Program-made: the position numbers and the translations under genes
Shown: positions 44,185-53,275 of the stretch, one piece after another
How positions within the stretch are numbered: position 1 is the stretch's first letter
How the letters are laid out: each line of letters starts with the position of its first letter
Assembly: GCA_947066815.1 (NCBI GenBank)
Contig: CAMSZT010000013.1
Location: 1 to 64,000 of the forward strand
Reading direction: 5' to 3'
DNA: 64,000 bases
DNA from: an uncultured Lachnotalea sp.
Lineage (GTDB): Bacteria > Bacillota > Clostridia > Lachnospirales > Lachnospiraceae
The notes under the pieces: generated by a model
Databases searched by the model: none
What the model was told of the DNA's origin: nothing
Seen by the model: the letters and a program-made list of their open reading frames with translations, nothing else

Positions 44185-44298
44185 GCTGGCAGAAAACGGC
44201 GCCGCCGCTTCTCAACAGCTTCTATCCGATAATATGCGCAGAAAGCAGGAAAACTAATGCTCCATTTTTTTCCAGATTTTTTGTTCCGCAGTCCCTGT

Positions 44299-45054
44299 TC
44301 AGCCGATTACGTCGCTCATGCCATAGAAACCGGCAGGCTTTCCTGCCAGGAATTTTGCCGCCTCGATGGCCCCTTTGGCAAACACCGCTTTGGAATAGGC
44401 CGTATGCTTAAACTCGATGACCTCATCGGTCCCCGCAAAGATCACCTCATGCTCTCCGACGATGTTCCCGCCCCGGACCGCACTGATGCCGATCTCGTTC
44501 CCGGAACGTTTCACCCGCTCCCCGGAACGGTCATATTTATAGGTATAGGCATTGTCCAGCGCCTCATTCATGGAATCGGCCAGCGCCAGGGCCGTGCCGC
44601 TGGGGGCATCCACCTTCTGGTTATGGTGCCGCTCCACGATCTCCATGTCAAAACCGGCCGTGGCCAGCGTGAGGGCCGCCTCCTTTAAAAGCTTTAAGAG
44701 CATGTTGATGCCCAAAGACATATTTGCCGATTTGAGTACCGCCACGGAGGCGGACGCCTCCCTCACCTTCTCCACCTGCTCTTCCGAAATGCCGGTGGTG
44801 CAGATCACTGCCGGGATCTGCCTCCTCACCATGTACCGGAGCAGGCCGTCTATGGCTTTTGCCGAGCAGAAATCAATGATGACGTCCGCCTCCACGTCAC
44901 AGTCTTCCAGAGAAGAAAATACCGGATAGGCGTTTTTCACGTGGTCCGACAGGTCGATCCCCGCCACGATCTCCAGCTCCTTATCCTCCGCCGCCAGTCC
45001 GGTGATCACCTGGCCCATATGGCCGTTACAGCCGTGCATAATCGCCCGTATCAT
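44299..45054 (-). CDS. dapB: 4-hydroxy-tetrahydrodipicolinate reductase DapB
   Basis: NAD(P)H-dependent step of lysine and diaminopimelate synthesis; 251 aa. Nucleotide-binding start MIRAIMHGCNGHMGQVI and the substrate motif ERHHNQKVDAPSGTA. It follows dapA by 117 bp on the same strand, with no promoter seen in between, so both should be under the lysine riboswitch. In a spore former the pathway also feeds dipicolinate and cell-wall DAP. Confidence 0.96.
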   Translation of the reverse strand: MIRAIMHGCNGHMGQVITGLAAEDKELEIVAGIDLSDHVKNAYPVFSSLEDCDVEADVIIDFCSAKAIDGLLRYMVRRQIPAVICTTGISEEQVEKVREASASVAVLKSANMSLGINMLLKLLKEAALTLATAGFDMEIVERHHNQKVDAPSGTALALADSMNEALDNAYTYKYDRSGERVKRSGNEIGISAVRGGNIVGEHEVIFAGTDEVIEFKHTAYSKAVFAKGAIEAAKFLAGKPAGFYGMSDVIG

Positions 45055-45171
45055 ATGCTCAAATCCTCCCGTATATTTTTACCGTCTTTCCGTATAAACC
45101 GTTTCCCGCCGCAGCCGCCTTTCCCTAAGCGGTCCTCTTTTTGCGGCGTGCCGTCCTCAGGGGCAGAGCGC

Positions 45172-46062
45172 TCATCTAAGCTCCAGCCCGTAATCCGCCA
45201 TGGCCGTCTTTAACCGCTCCACATTCTGGGACTCCATGGGGGACAGAGGGCCGCGTAAGGGACCGCATTCCTTCCCCATCAGGTTCATGGCCGTCTTGAC
45301 CGGGATCGGGTTGACTTCGCAGAACAGGGCGTCGATGAGCGGCAGCGCCTCCAGCTGCAGCCTTCTGCTCTCGGCCGTATCCCCCTCTAGATAGGTCCTT
45401 ACCATGTCATGGGTCTGTCTCGGAGCCACATTGGAGAGCACGGAGATCACGCCGATGCCGCCCAGAGACAGGATCGGCACCACCTGATCGTCGTTCCCGG
45501 AATAGATGTCGATGCAGCCGTCCGCCAGCTGGGCAAGCTTCGCGATCTGGGAAATGTTCCCGCTGGCTTCCTTGATCCCCACGATGTTCGGGACATGTTT
45601 CGCCATATAGACTGCCGTCTCCGGAAGAATGTTGCAGCCGGTACGACTGGGCACGTTATACAGGATGATGGGCAGCTTCACCGCCTCCGCCACCGCCGTA
45701 AAATGGGCGATCAGGCCCTTCTGTGTCGCCTTGTTATAATAAGGCGTTACCTGCAGCAGCGCGTCCGCCCCCCGTTTTTCGGCCTCCACCGAAAGATAGA
45801 CTGCCGTTTCGGTACTGTTGGAACCGGTTCCCGCAATGACGGGAATCCGTCCGTTTACCACCTTCACCGCATGGCCGATCACATCCAGATGCTCCTCATG
45901 ACTCAGGGTAGAAGCCTCCCCGGTCGTCCCGCAGATGATGATGCTGTCGGTCCCTGCCGCGATCTGTTCCTCCAGAAGTTCTGTCAGCTTATCATAATTT
46001 ACCGTTCCGTCCTCAAAAAACGGAGTGACGATCGCCACGCCTGCACCTTTGAATACTGCCAT
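45172..46062 (-). CDS. dapA: 4-hydroxy-tetrahydrodipicolinate synthase DapA
   Basis: Condenses pyruvate with aspartate semialdehyde, the branch-point enzyme to lysine, DAP and dipicolinate. The protein is 296 aa. ATG 46062 (GGAGG upstream) gives the family start [15 protein letters not shown]; a longer frame to 46344 runs through the leader. Schiff-base Lys in [17 protein letters not shown] substrate loop and the Tyr of TPYYNKA are present. Expression is governed by the lysine riboswitch and terminator upstream. Confidence 0.97.
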   Translation of the reverse strand: MAVFKGAGVAIVTPFFEDGTVNYDKLTELLEEQIAAGTDSIIICGTTGEASTLSHEEHLDVIGHAVKVVNGRIPVIAGTGSNSTETAVYLSVEAEKRGADALLQVTPYYNKATQKGLIAHFTAVAEAVKLPIILYNVPSRTGCNILPETAVYMAKHVPNIVGIKEASGNISQIAKLAQLADGCIDIYSGNDDQVVPILSLGGIGVISVLSNVAPRQTHDMVRTYLEGDTAESRRLQLEALPLIDALFCEVNPIPVKTAMNLMGKECGPLRGPLSPMESQNVERLKTAMADYGLELR

Positions 46063-46163
46063 TTGTTTTTCCTCCTTCTCTCTACATGCGATATCGATCT
46101 TCCGCCCTGCCGGAGCGCAGACCGGGGCTGCGATAACAGCTACTTCCTTTCCGCCCCGTCTAC

Positions 46164-46196
46164 GATCGAGCAGGAGAACGCTCTTTTCTCCTGCTT
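46164..46196. repeat. F3 hairpin, copy 2, in the dapA leader
   Basis: Arms AGCAGGAGAA (46169-46178) and TTCTCCTGCT (46186-46195), 7-nt loop. The preceding GATCG extends the match to the F3 copy at 24961. It sits between the riboswitch terminator and the dapA start. Confidence 0.55.
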
Positions 46197-46251
46197 GCCG
46201 CGCGGGGCCGCATGTTGCTTTAGCAACTGTTTTCTTCTTGCGCCCCTGTGC

Positions 46252-46280
46252 AAAAAAGCTGACCCGGAGGGCCAGCTTTT
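46252..46280 (-). terminator. Riboswitch expression-platform terminator before dapA
   Basis: On the minus strand AAAAGCTGGCCC pairs with GGTCAGCTTTT (one mismatch, UCCG-type loop), followed by six T. It lies about 50 nt after the lysine aptamer and 190 bp before dapA, so lysine binding should end transcription here. Confidence 0.85.
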
Positions 46281-46330
46281 TGAATTCCACAACGATATCC
46301 TGCCGTCGGACACGTATCGGATCCTTCATG

Positions 46331-46496
46331 AAGTAGCGCTCCATCCTGCCGGATGACAGTCATATGATTGTTCACCATATGCCCAGGAACTCCTATCCAG
46401 GCTATTCGTCCCTTCGGCGCTTTCCCCTTTCCCCCGGCTTCTCCTATGCCTGTACATATCAGCCGGAATACTGATGAAAAACGCAACCTCTACATT
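46331..46496 (-). promoter_or_regulatory. Lysine riboswitch (L box) controlling dapA-dapB
   Basis: The minus-strand RNA has the L-box landmarks in order: AGAGGUUGCG near the 5' end, the AGUA turn (CAUCAGUAUUCC), GGGGAAAGCGCCGAAGG, ACUGUCAUCC, and GGAGCGCUAC closing the P1 stem. The position fits: about 15-20 nt after the transcription start predicted from the promoter at 46518-46546, in front of a T-tailed terminator and then dapA. When lysine is high the terminator should form; when low, an antiterminator keeps dapA-dapB on. Confidence 0.9.
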
Positions 46497-46517
46497 GGTT
46501 ATTTAATTCTTTCGGAC

Positions 46518-46546
46518 ATCATAGCACGATCAGACCGTGTTGTCAA
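46518..46546 (-). promoter_or_regulatory. dapA promoter
   Basis: On the minus strand: -35 TTGACA (46541-46546), 17-nt spacer, -10 TATGAT (46518-46523), directly upstream of the lysine riboswitch. Confidence 0.8.
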
Positions 46547-46599
46547 CCGTCCGTCTGCATCAAAAACAAAGTTTTGTCTCCTGTCCGATCCCGACAGGA

Positions 46600-47109
46600 T
46601 CAGCCGAAATCGCGGCCGTTCCCCTTCACCTCCACCGAGTCGATCCTGGAAATACGGTCCACATAAGGAGACAGCTCCTCCGGGAATACGATCCCTGTCA
46701 TGATGACGTCCACATCCTCTGCCCTGGCCTCCAGAAGCTTCACGATGTCCGCCGCCGCAATGATTCCACAGTCCACCAGTCCCAGGATCTCATCCAGGAT
46801 CAAAATGTCACAGCCGCGGGTAGAGAGCACTTTCTTGGCAAAATTCACGCCGTTCTGCATGTTCGCCGCCTCCTCCTGCCGCTCCTCCTCACTCAGGTCA
46901 CAGTAATGCTTTTCGGACTTTTCAAAGGAAAACACCTTGATCTCAGGCTCCAGGCGCCTGCTGATCTCACTCTCCTCATTTTTCCCCTTCAGGAACTGGA
47001 TGATAACGATGTTCTTGTTGCGTCCGACCCCCTTGACGGCAAGCCCTATGGCACAGGCACTTTTTCCCCGTCCTTCTCCGCAAAGCACCTGAACAATTCC
47101 TTTTCTCAT
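46600..47109 (-). CDS. cobO: Corrinoid adenosyltransferase (CobO/BtuR type)
   Basis: Transfers the adenosyl group of ATP to the cobalt of cob(I)alamin or its precursors, making coenzyme B12. The protein is 169 aa. P-loop GEGRGKSACA near residue 12, IVIIQFLKGK, the LILDEILGLVDCGI Walker B-like segment and the MTGIVFPEELSPYVDRIS end are typical of the CobA/CobO family. ATG 47109 is chosen over 47115 because GGAGG sits 6 nt upstream. No other cobalamin genes or cobalamin riboswitch lie nearby, so it may serve salvage. Confidence 0.88.
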   Translation of the reverse strand: MRKGIVQVLCGEGRGKSACAIGLAVKGVGRNKNIVIIQFLKGKNEESEISRRLEPEIKVFSFEKSEKHYCDLSEEERQEEAANMQNGVNFAKKVLSTRGCDILILDEILGLVDCGIIAAADIVKLLEARAEDVDVIMTGIVFPEELSPYVDRISRIDSVEVKGNGRDFG

Positions 47110-47227
47110 GGCCATCCTCCAGGTTCAACCACGTATTTCCTGCTATTCTACCACCGTTTTCCAAATATTGCAACGTTTATTCCATATACAGACCGCACGA
47201 CTCCTCCCTCCTTAGGTCCGGTCTGCC

Positions 47228-47854
47228 CTATTCCATCCACTCCAGCTTGCTCACGGACACCTCGTAGGCGACCCGTTTCTCACTTTCCGTCTCGGAAAGG
47301 CGCTTCACATATTCCCGGCTCTGCACCCGTCCCCAAACGCAGATGCGGCTCCCCACCTCGAAGCCTGACGCATATCTGGCATTCCTTCCCCAGGCAATGC
47401 AGGGAATATAATCTGATTTTCCGTAAGGACGGTTCACCGCCACCAGAAGATCTGCGATCTCGCGCCCCAGAGGAGTCTTCCGGTAGATGGGAGCCTTGCA
47501 TATGTATCCGTCCAGAAAGATCTGATTGGTCTTTGTGTAGTCCCCGAACTCCTCCACGAAAGCGATCTCTCTTACAAACACCGAGAGGACCAGCCTGTTT
47601 TTTGTCCCCTCATGGCGGTTATAGGAGCGGAACTGCCCCGATGCCTCCACCAGCATCCCCGTATAATCGCCGGTGATATCGATCAGCCTTTCCGAAATAA
47701 GAAGCGGGATGACATCCGTCTGTTCGCTGAGGCGGTTGATCGAAATATCCATCAAATAAAACCCTTCCCCAAATACCTCGTGGCTGAACGTAAAACCGGA
47801 TATGACCTCTCCGATCACTGTGACCTTGTTGTTTTCCATGATTTTCTCTGACAT
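47228..47854 (-). CDS. Single-stranded DNA-binding (OB-fold) family protein
   Basis: Protein of 208 aa. ATG 47854 (AAAGGAG upstream) gives MSEKIMENNKVTVIGEV. Two beta-rich segments resemble OB folds: about 8-95, and about 105-208 with FLDGYICKAPIYRKTPLGRE and CIAWGRNARYASGFEVG, which match SSB signatures in their order. It is longer than canonical SSB and lacks the acidic DDDIPF-type tail. Lachnospiraceae commonly carry such an SSB-like protein, probably not the essential replication SSB; its role is unclear. Confidence 0.65.
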   Translation of the reverse strand: MSEKIMENNKVTVIGEVISGFTFSHEVFGEGFYLMDISINRLSEQTDVIPLLISERLIDITGDYTGMLVEASGQFRSYNRHEGTKNRLVLSVFVREIAFVEEFGDYTKTNQIFLDGYICKAPIYRKTPLGREIADLLVAVNRPYGKSDYIPCIAWGRNARYASGFEVGSRICVWGRVQSREYVKRLSETESEKRVAYEVSVSKLEWME

Positions 47855-47964
47855 TCGTATTTCTCCTTTCACTTGTGCTCCGTCCTCCTCTGCCTTTTTA
47901 CGGCTAATATTATGTGTATTCGCGTTCCTCTGATTTTATACATGATTTTTTAAATTTTTCTTCA

Positions 47965-47993
47965 TTTACTTTTACTTCTGGGTATATTACAAT
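47965..47993 (+). promoter_or_regulatory. Promoter of the GT2-YfhO operon
   Basis: -35 TTTACT (47965-47970), 17-nt spacer, -10 TACAAT (47988-47993), 40-68 bp before the GT2 start. Confidence 0.6.
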
Positions 47994-48032
47994 AAAGCAT
48001 AGCATACTTTGAAGGATTTAAGGAGAACTTTT

Positions 48033-49079
48033 ATGCGTTCTGTTGATATTATCGTCCCCTGCTACAATGAGGAGGAGGTCCTGGAAACCTTTTATCAGGT
48101 TACGGAGGGGATCGTCTCCTCCATGGCAGGCTATCGGTTCACCTACCTCTTTGTGGATGACGGCAGCCGCGATTCCACCCTGAACCGGCTTATGGCGCTG
48201 GCAGAGGCCCACGAAAACGTCCACTACCTCTCTTTTTCCAGAAACTTTGGCAAGGAGGCCGCCATGTTCGCAGGCCTTTCCCATTCTGCGGGAGATCTGG
48301 TAGTCATCATGGACGCGGACCTGCAGCACCCGCCTGCCCTGATCCCCGAGATGATGAGGGGGATCGAGGAAGGATACGACTGTGCCGCCGCCAGACGGAC
48401 CACCCGCGCAGGGGAGCAGCGGATCCGCAGCGCCTTCTCCAGGCTGTTCTATCACATAAGCAACCGGATGTCCGACGTCAAGATGCCGCAGGACGCCGTG
48501 GACTTCCGCATCATGACCAGGCAGATGGTAAATTCCATCCTGGAGCTTTCTGAGGTAGAGCGTTTCTCCAAAGGAATCTTTGCCTGGGTCGGTTATGAAA
48601 CCAAGTGGTACCCTTATGAAAATGTGGAACGGACCCTCGGCACGACCAAATGGAGCTTCAAGGGGCTTTTAAAATATGCCGTTGACGGGATCACATCCTT
48701 CTCCATCTCCCCGCTCCGCCTGGTGTCCGGCATGGGGTTTCTGATCTCCATCGTCGCTTTTGTCTATATCATCGCGACACTGGTCCAGACCCTGATCTTC
48801 GGGATCGACGTGCCCGGCTATGTGACGACCCTCTGTGCAGTTTTATTTCTGGGCGGCATCATCGAGCTTTCCGTCGGGATCCTCGGCGAGTACATTGCCC
48901 ATATTTATATGGAGGCAAAGGACCGCCCCATTTATATCGTGAAGACCCACAACCTTCCGGCCCCGGCCGGGCAGGGGGAAGCAAAACGGGAGCAAAACGG
49001 ACCGGTGGCCCGGCAGGACACAGACCGGCCGGCGGCGGACCTGCGGCAGTATGACAACAACAGGAAAGGCAGTTTGTAA
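48033..49079 (+). CDS. GT2 polyprenyl-phosphate glycosyltransferase (CsbB/GtrB-like)
   Basis: Membrane-bound glycosyltransferase of 348 aa. The GT-A domain starts SVDIIVPCYNEEEVLETFY; the DxD motif is in VVIMDADLQHPP (about 99-110). Two C-terminal membrane helices (about 232-258 and 267-292) anchor it. Such enzymes load a sugar onto undecaprenyl phosphate on the inner face. ATG 48033 has AAGGAG 7 nt upstream. The next gene, yfhO, begins 1 bp after its stop, so the two form a unit for wall polymer or lipid glycosylation. The cytoplasmic tail after the helices is Gln/Arg/Pro-rich and disordered. Confidence 0.88.
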   Translation: MRSVDIIVPCYNEEEVLETFYQVTEGIVSSMAGYRFTYLFVDDGSRDSTLNRLMALAEAHENVHYLSFSRNFGKEAAMFAGLSHSAGDLVVIMDADLQHPPALIPEMMRGIEEGYDCAAARRTTRAGEQRIRSAFSRLFYHISNRMSDVKMPQDAVDFRIMTRQMVNSILELSEVERFSKGIFAWVGYETKWYPYENVERTLGTTKWSFKGLLKYAVDGITSFSISPLRLVSGMGFLISIVAFVYIIATLVQTLIFGIDVPGYVTTLCAVLFLGGIIELSVGILGEYIAHIYMEAKDRPIYIVKTHNLPAPAGQGEAKREQNGPVARQDTDRPAADLRQYDNNRKGSL

Positions 49080-49080
49080 C

Positions 49081-51762
49081 ATGACAGAAAAGAGATCAAG
49101 ACAAAAAACCACCTGGCTGGAGAAAGCCCCCTTTCTTCTCGCCTTTTTTATCCCGATCGTTATCATGGTCGGGATCTTTATCCAGAGAGGGATCTTTCCC
49201 TTTGGGGACAACAGCTTTCTCCGGACAGACATGTACCATCAGTACGCTCCCTTCATGAATGAATTTATGGAGAAGCTCAAACACGGAGGCAGTCTCGCCT
49301 ATTCCTGGAACATCGGCATGGGCTCCAACTTCACGGCGCTTTACGCCTACTATCTGGCCAGCCCCGCAAACTGGCTCGTCTTTTTGTTTCCCCAAAATCT
49401 GGTCATCGAGTTTATGACCTATCTGATCGTCATAAAAATCGGACTCGCGGGACTCGCCTTCTGCTTTTATCTGAGCCGCCACTTTAAGACAAAGGACCTG
49501 GGAATCTCCTTTTTCGCCATTTTTTACGCACTGTCTGCCTATATGGCTGCCTACAGCTGGAATATCATGTGGCTGGACTGCCTGATCCTGGCTCCCCTTG
49601 TGATCCTGGGACTGGAACGCCTGGTAAAGGAGGACCGGTGCCTCCTCTACTGTCTGGCCCTGGCTCTTTCTATTTTGAGTAATTATTATATCTCCATTAT
49701 GATGTGCATCTTCATGGTGTTATACTTCATCGCGCTGCTCATCATGGAATCGGACTGCCGCCGTTTTCTGAAACGGTGCTTCAACTTCGGGATCTATTCC
49801 CTTTTGGCCGGCGGACTGGCTGCCTGCCTGCTGATCCCGGTCCTCTCCGCCCTGAAGCTGACTGCCTCCGGGGATATCAATATCCCCAAAACCTTAAGCT
49901 CCTATTTTTCCTGCTTCCAGATGCTGGCCCGCCATTTTGTCAACGTGGAGGTGGAGATCGGGCTGGACCACCACCCCAATATCTACTGCGGGGTCGGCGT
50001 ACTCCTCCTGCTGCCCCTCTATATGACAAACAAACGGATCTCCGGGAAAGAGAAGATCGTAAAGGGCGTCCTGCTCTTTGTCATGCTGATCGGCTTCTCT
50101 TTAAACATCCCGAATTTCGTCTGGCACGGGTTCCATTTTCCCAACAGCCTTCCGGCCCGCCAGTCCTTCCTCTATATCATCCTGCTCCTCACCATGTGCT
50201 ATGAGGCATACCGGCATCTGCGTGCGAGCACCAGGTCCCAGCTCTCCGGAAGCTTCTTTGGGGTCGTGATCTTCATCTTCCTCTGCGAGGCCGTCATCAC
50301 GGAGGAAACCTTTGATTTTAAGATCTATTATGTGACGCTCTTCTTTGTGGGCCTCTATGCCCTGCTCCTCTATTACCACAAAAACCGGAAAGCCTGTGCC
50401 CCCGCCCTGGCGATCCTCGCCGTGACTCTGATCGCCATAGAGGCCAGCATGAACACGGCCGTCACCAGCGTTACCACCGTGAGCCGCAGCTCCTATCTGG
50501 AAAACCAGGATTCCTTCCGGGCGCTGGCAAAAGCGGCCGAAACGGAGGATAGAAGCCTGTTCCGCATGGAAAAGGAGCCCCGAAAGACCAAAAACGACGC
50601 CGCCCTGGCGGGTTATCACTCCGCCTCCCTGTTCTCCTCCACGGCCAATGCCCACCTGACGGAGCTTTATAAAGCCCTGGGGCTGGAGGGAAACACCAAT
50701 TCCTACAGTTTCACCGGTGCGACGCCCCTCGCCGCCTCGCTCCTGGGAGTAAAATATACCTTATCTGTCAATGAGCTGGACAGCGAGCTTTACTCTGCCC
50801 TCCGCACCGACGGGGAGGTGACCCTCTATGAAAACCGGTTCAGCCTCCCGATCGGTTTCATGCTTCCCTCCGGCATGGAGACCGGCTGGAATTACCAGGC
50901 CCATGATCCGGCGGCGGCCCAGAATTCCTTTGCGGCCGCGGCGGCCGGCTGCGGTGATATCCTCCATGCCGCCTCCGGCGGCTCCTCCTCCATCGGGGAA
51001 TACACCCTGGCCGTTCCGGAAACCGGTTTCTATTACCTTGATGTGACCAATACCTCCATCAAAGACGTCACGCTCACAAACGGATCCTCCACAAAGGATT
51101 TTTCCAATGTAAACCGGGGCTATCTCCTGGATCTTGGCAGATTGGAAGCGGGAACTTATATCTCCCTGACCACCAAACAGGACGACCAGAATTTTACCGC
51201 CCAGGCGTACCGGCTGGATCTGGCAAACCTCCAGACCCTGACGGATGCCCTGAACGCACAGCCTCTGACTGTCGACCATTACACGGATACCTCGGTCACC
51301 GGCCGGGTCAGGGCTTCCTCCGACGGACTCCTTTACACCTCCATCCCTTATGAAAAAGGATGGACGCTTAAGGTAGATAATGTGGAGACGGAGCCGGTCC
51401 TTTTTGCCGACACCATGCTGGCTGTGCCCCTGGCGGCCGGAGCCCATTCCATCGAGCTCTCCTACCGGCCGGAGGGGCTTAAGGCGGGCCTTCTGATCTC
51501 CGCCGTCTCCGCCCTCCTCCTGGCGCTCCTGGTCTTCGCCTCCCGCGCCCTGGACAGGCGGCCGGGACGCGCCGCGGCCGCCCCGGAGCATCCTGCGGAT
51601 CTTCCGGCAGACCCTCAGGTACAAGCCCTGCCCGAAGACCTTCCGTCTTCCCATGAGGGGCCAAATCCCCCGCAGACTTCTTCCGGCGGACCGGCAGACT
51701 CCCTGTCCGGCCAACCAGAACCCTCGGAAACCACAGAAGAACCCGCCGTCAAAGACCATTAA
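49081..51762 (+). CDS. yfhO: YfhO-family membrane glycosyltransferase
   Basis: Polytopic protein of 893 aa with at least a dozen membrane helices (about 15-440), an extracellular beta-rich region (about 470-770), a last helix (GLLISAVSALLLALLVFASRAL, about 785-807) and a Pro/Glu-rich tail. YfhO proteins are GT-C-like enzymes that move a lipid-linked sugar to teichoic acids outside the cell; in Bacillus YfhO works with a CsbB-type GT2, as paired here. The conserved early loop FGDNSFLRTDMYHQYAPF is present. ATG 49081 directly follows the GT2 stop. No GtcA-like flippase gene is adjacent. Confidence 0.9.
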   Translation: MTEKRSRQKTTWLEKAPFLLAFFIPIVIMVGIFIQRGIFPFGDNSFLRTDMYHQYAPFMNEFMEKLKHGGSLAYSWNIGMGSNFTALYAYYLASPANWLVFLFPQNLVIEFMTYLIVIKIGLAGLAFCFYLSRHFKTKDLGISFFAIFYALSAYMAAYSWNIMWLDCLILAPLVILGLERLVKEDRCLLYCLALALSILSNYYISIMMCIFMVLYFIALLIMESDCRRFLKRCFNFGIYSLLAGGLAACLLIPVLSALKLTASGDINIPKTLSSYFSCFQMLARHFVNVEVEIGLDHHPNIYCGVGVLLLLPLYMTNKRISGKEKIVKGVLLFVMLIGFSLNIPNFVWHGFHFPNSLPARQSFLYIILLLTMCYEAYRHLRASTRSQLSGSFFGVVIFIFLCEAVITEETFDFKIYYVTLFFVGLYALLLYYHKNRKACAPALAILAVTLIAIEASMNTAVTSVTTVSRSSYLENQDSFRALAKAAETEDRSLFRMEKEPRKTKNDAALAGYHSASLFSSTANAHLTELYKALGLEGNTNSYSFTGATPLAASLLGVKYTLSVNELDSELYSALRTDGEVTLYENRFSLPIGFMLPSGMETGWNYQAHDPAAAQNSFAAAAAGCGDILHAASGGSSSIGEYTLAVPETGFYYLDVTNTSIKDVTLTNGSSTKDFSNVNRGYLLDLGRLEAGTYISLTTKQDDQNFTAQAYRLDLANLQTLTDALNAQPLTVDHYTDTSVTGRVRASSDGLLYTSIPYEKGWTLKVDNVETEPVLFADTMLAVPLAAGAHSIELSYRPEGLKAGLLISAVSALLLALLVFASRALDRRPGRAAAAPEHPADLPADPQVQALPEDLPSSHEGPNPPQTSSGGPADSLSGQPEPSETTEEPAVKDH

Positions 51763-51789
51763 AGATATCGGAAAGAGAGGACTACCATC

Positions 51790-53163
51790 ATGAAATTATG
51801 GGGAGGACGCTTCACCAAAGAAGAAAACACCCTGGTCGATCAGTTTAATGCTTCTATTTCTTTTGATCAGCGCTTTTACAGACAGGATATCCGCGGGAGC
51901 ATTGCCCATGTGACCATGCTGGCAAAGCAGGGGATCCTGACTGCCTCCGAAAAAGAGCAGATCATTGCCGGGCTCGAAGGGATCCTCGCCGACGTGGAGA
52001 GCGGCGCGCTGAAGATCGATCCCGATGCGGAAGACATCCACAGCTTTGTGGAAGCGGCCCTGATCTCGCGCATCGGCAGCGCAGGCAAAAAACTCCACAC
52101 CGGCCGGAGCCGCAACGACCAGGTTGCCCTGGACATGAAGCTCTATATCCGGGACGAGATCGGCGCTCTGGACGCGCTCCTAAAAGAACTCCTTCTGACC
52201 CTCCTGACCCTCATCGAGGAAAACCTGGAGACCTATATGCCCGGTTTTACCCACCTCCAGAAGGCCCAGCCGGTGACGGCCGCCCATCATTTCGGCGCCT
52301 ATTTTGAAATGTTCCTGCGGGACAGGAGCCGCCTCTCGGACATCCAAAAGCGGATGAACACCTGCCCTCTCGGCGCCGGCGCCCTGGCCGGGACCACCTA
52401 TCCCCTGGACAGGGAATACACGGCCTCTCTGCTGGGTTTCGACTGTGCCACCAGGAACAGTATGGATTCCGTATCCGACCGGGATTATCTCATCGAGCTC
52501 TGCAGCGCCATGGCCACGGTCATGATGCATTTAAGCCGTTTTTCCGAGGAGATCATCCTCTGGAATTCCAATGAATATCAGTTTGTGGAACTGGACGACG
52601 CCTACAGCACCGGAAGCAGCATCATGCCGCAGAAGAAAAATCCGGATATCGCGGAGCTGGTGAGGGGAAAGACCGGGAGGGTGTACGGCGCCCTCACCTC
52701 CATCCTGACCACCATGAAGGGGATCCCCCTCGCCTACAACAAAGACATGCAGGAGGATAAGGAACTGGTATTTGACGCCATCGACACCACCAAAGGCTGC
52801 CTTGCCCTGTTCACCGGCATGTTAGCCACCATGAAGCTCAACAAAAAGGTCATGGAAAAAAGTGCCATGAATGGCTTTACCAATGCCACCGACGCGGCAG
52901 ACTACCTGGTAAACCACGGAGTCCCGTTCCGCGATGCCCACGGGATCGTCGGACGGCTGGTACTTTATTGTCTGGATAAGGGGATCACTTTGGATGACAT
53001 GAGCCTCGAAGAATACAAAGCCATCAGTCCTGTATTTGAACAGGATATCTATGAGGCCATCCGATTAAAGACCTGCGTGGAAAAGCGCACCACCCTGGGC
53101 GCCCCCGGCCCCTCCGTGATGAAACGGACAGCCGAGGAATACCGAAGACTGCTGGAAGAGTGA
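51790..53163 (+). CDS. argH: Argininosuccinate lyase ArgH
   Basis: Splits argininosuccinate to arginine and fumarate, last step of arginine synthesis. The protein is 457 aa. Fumarase-superfamily signature GSSIMPQKKNPD is at about 277-288; HTGRSRNDQVALDM and FTHLQKAQPVT are the other conserved regions. It starts 27 bp after yfhO and no separate promoter or ARG box is evident, so it may be co-transcribed with the glycosylation genes, away from argCJ and argG. Confidence 0.97.
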   Translation: MKLWGGRFTKEENTLVDQFNASISFDQRFYRQDIRGSIAHVTMLAKQGILTASEKEQIIAGLEGILADVESGALKIDPDAEDIHSFVEAALISRIGSAGKKLHTGRSRNDQVALDMKLYIRDEIGALDALLKELLLTLLTLIEENLETYMPGFTHLQKAQPVTAAHHFGAYFEMFLRDRSRLSDIQKRMNTCPLGAGALAGTTYPLDREYTASLLGFDCATRNSMDSVSDRDYLIELCSAMATVMMHLSRFSEEIILWNSNEYQFVELDDAYSTGSSIMPQKKNPDIAELVRGKTGRVYGALTSILTTMKGIPLAYNKDMQEDKELVFDAIDTTKGCLALFTGMLATMKLNKKVMEKSAMNGFTNATDAADYLVNHGVPFRDAHGIVGRLVLYCLDKGITLDDMSLEEYKAISPVFEQDIYEAIRLKTCVEKRTTLGAPGPSVMKRTAEEYRRLLEE

Positions 53164-53227
53164 CGTAGGCGGGGAAAACAGACCCGCCCAGATCCCTGCC
53201 GAAGGCAGGCCTCTGGCGAAGGTTTAA

Positions 53228-53257
53228 CGGCCCGGAGACAGATCAGGCTCCGGGCCG
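53228..53257. terminator. Hairpin between argH and xylB
   Basis: CGGCCCGGAG / CTCCGGGCCG, 10-bp perfect stem with a 10-nt loop, between convergent genes. There is no long T run, so termination strength is uncertain. Confidence 0.55.
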
Positions 53258-53275
53258 CGTCATTTCCCGGTCAGC

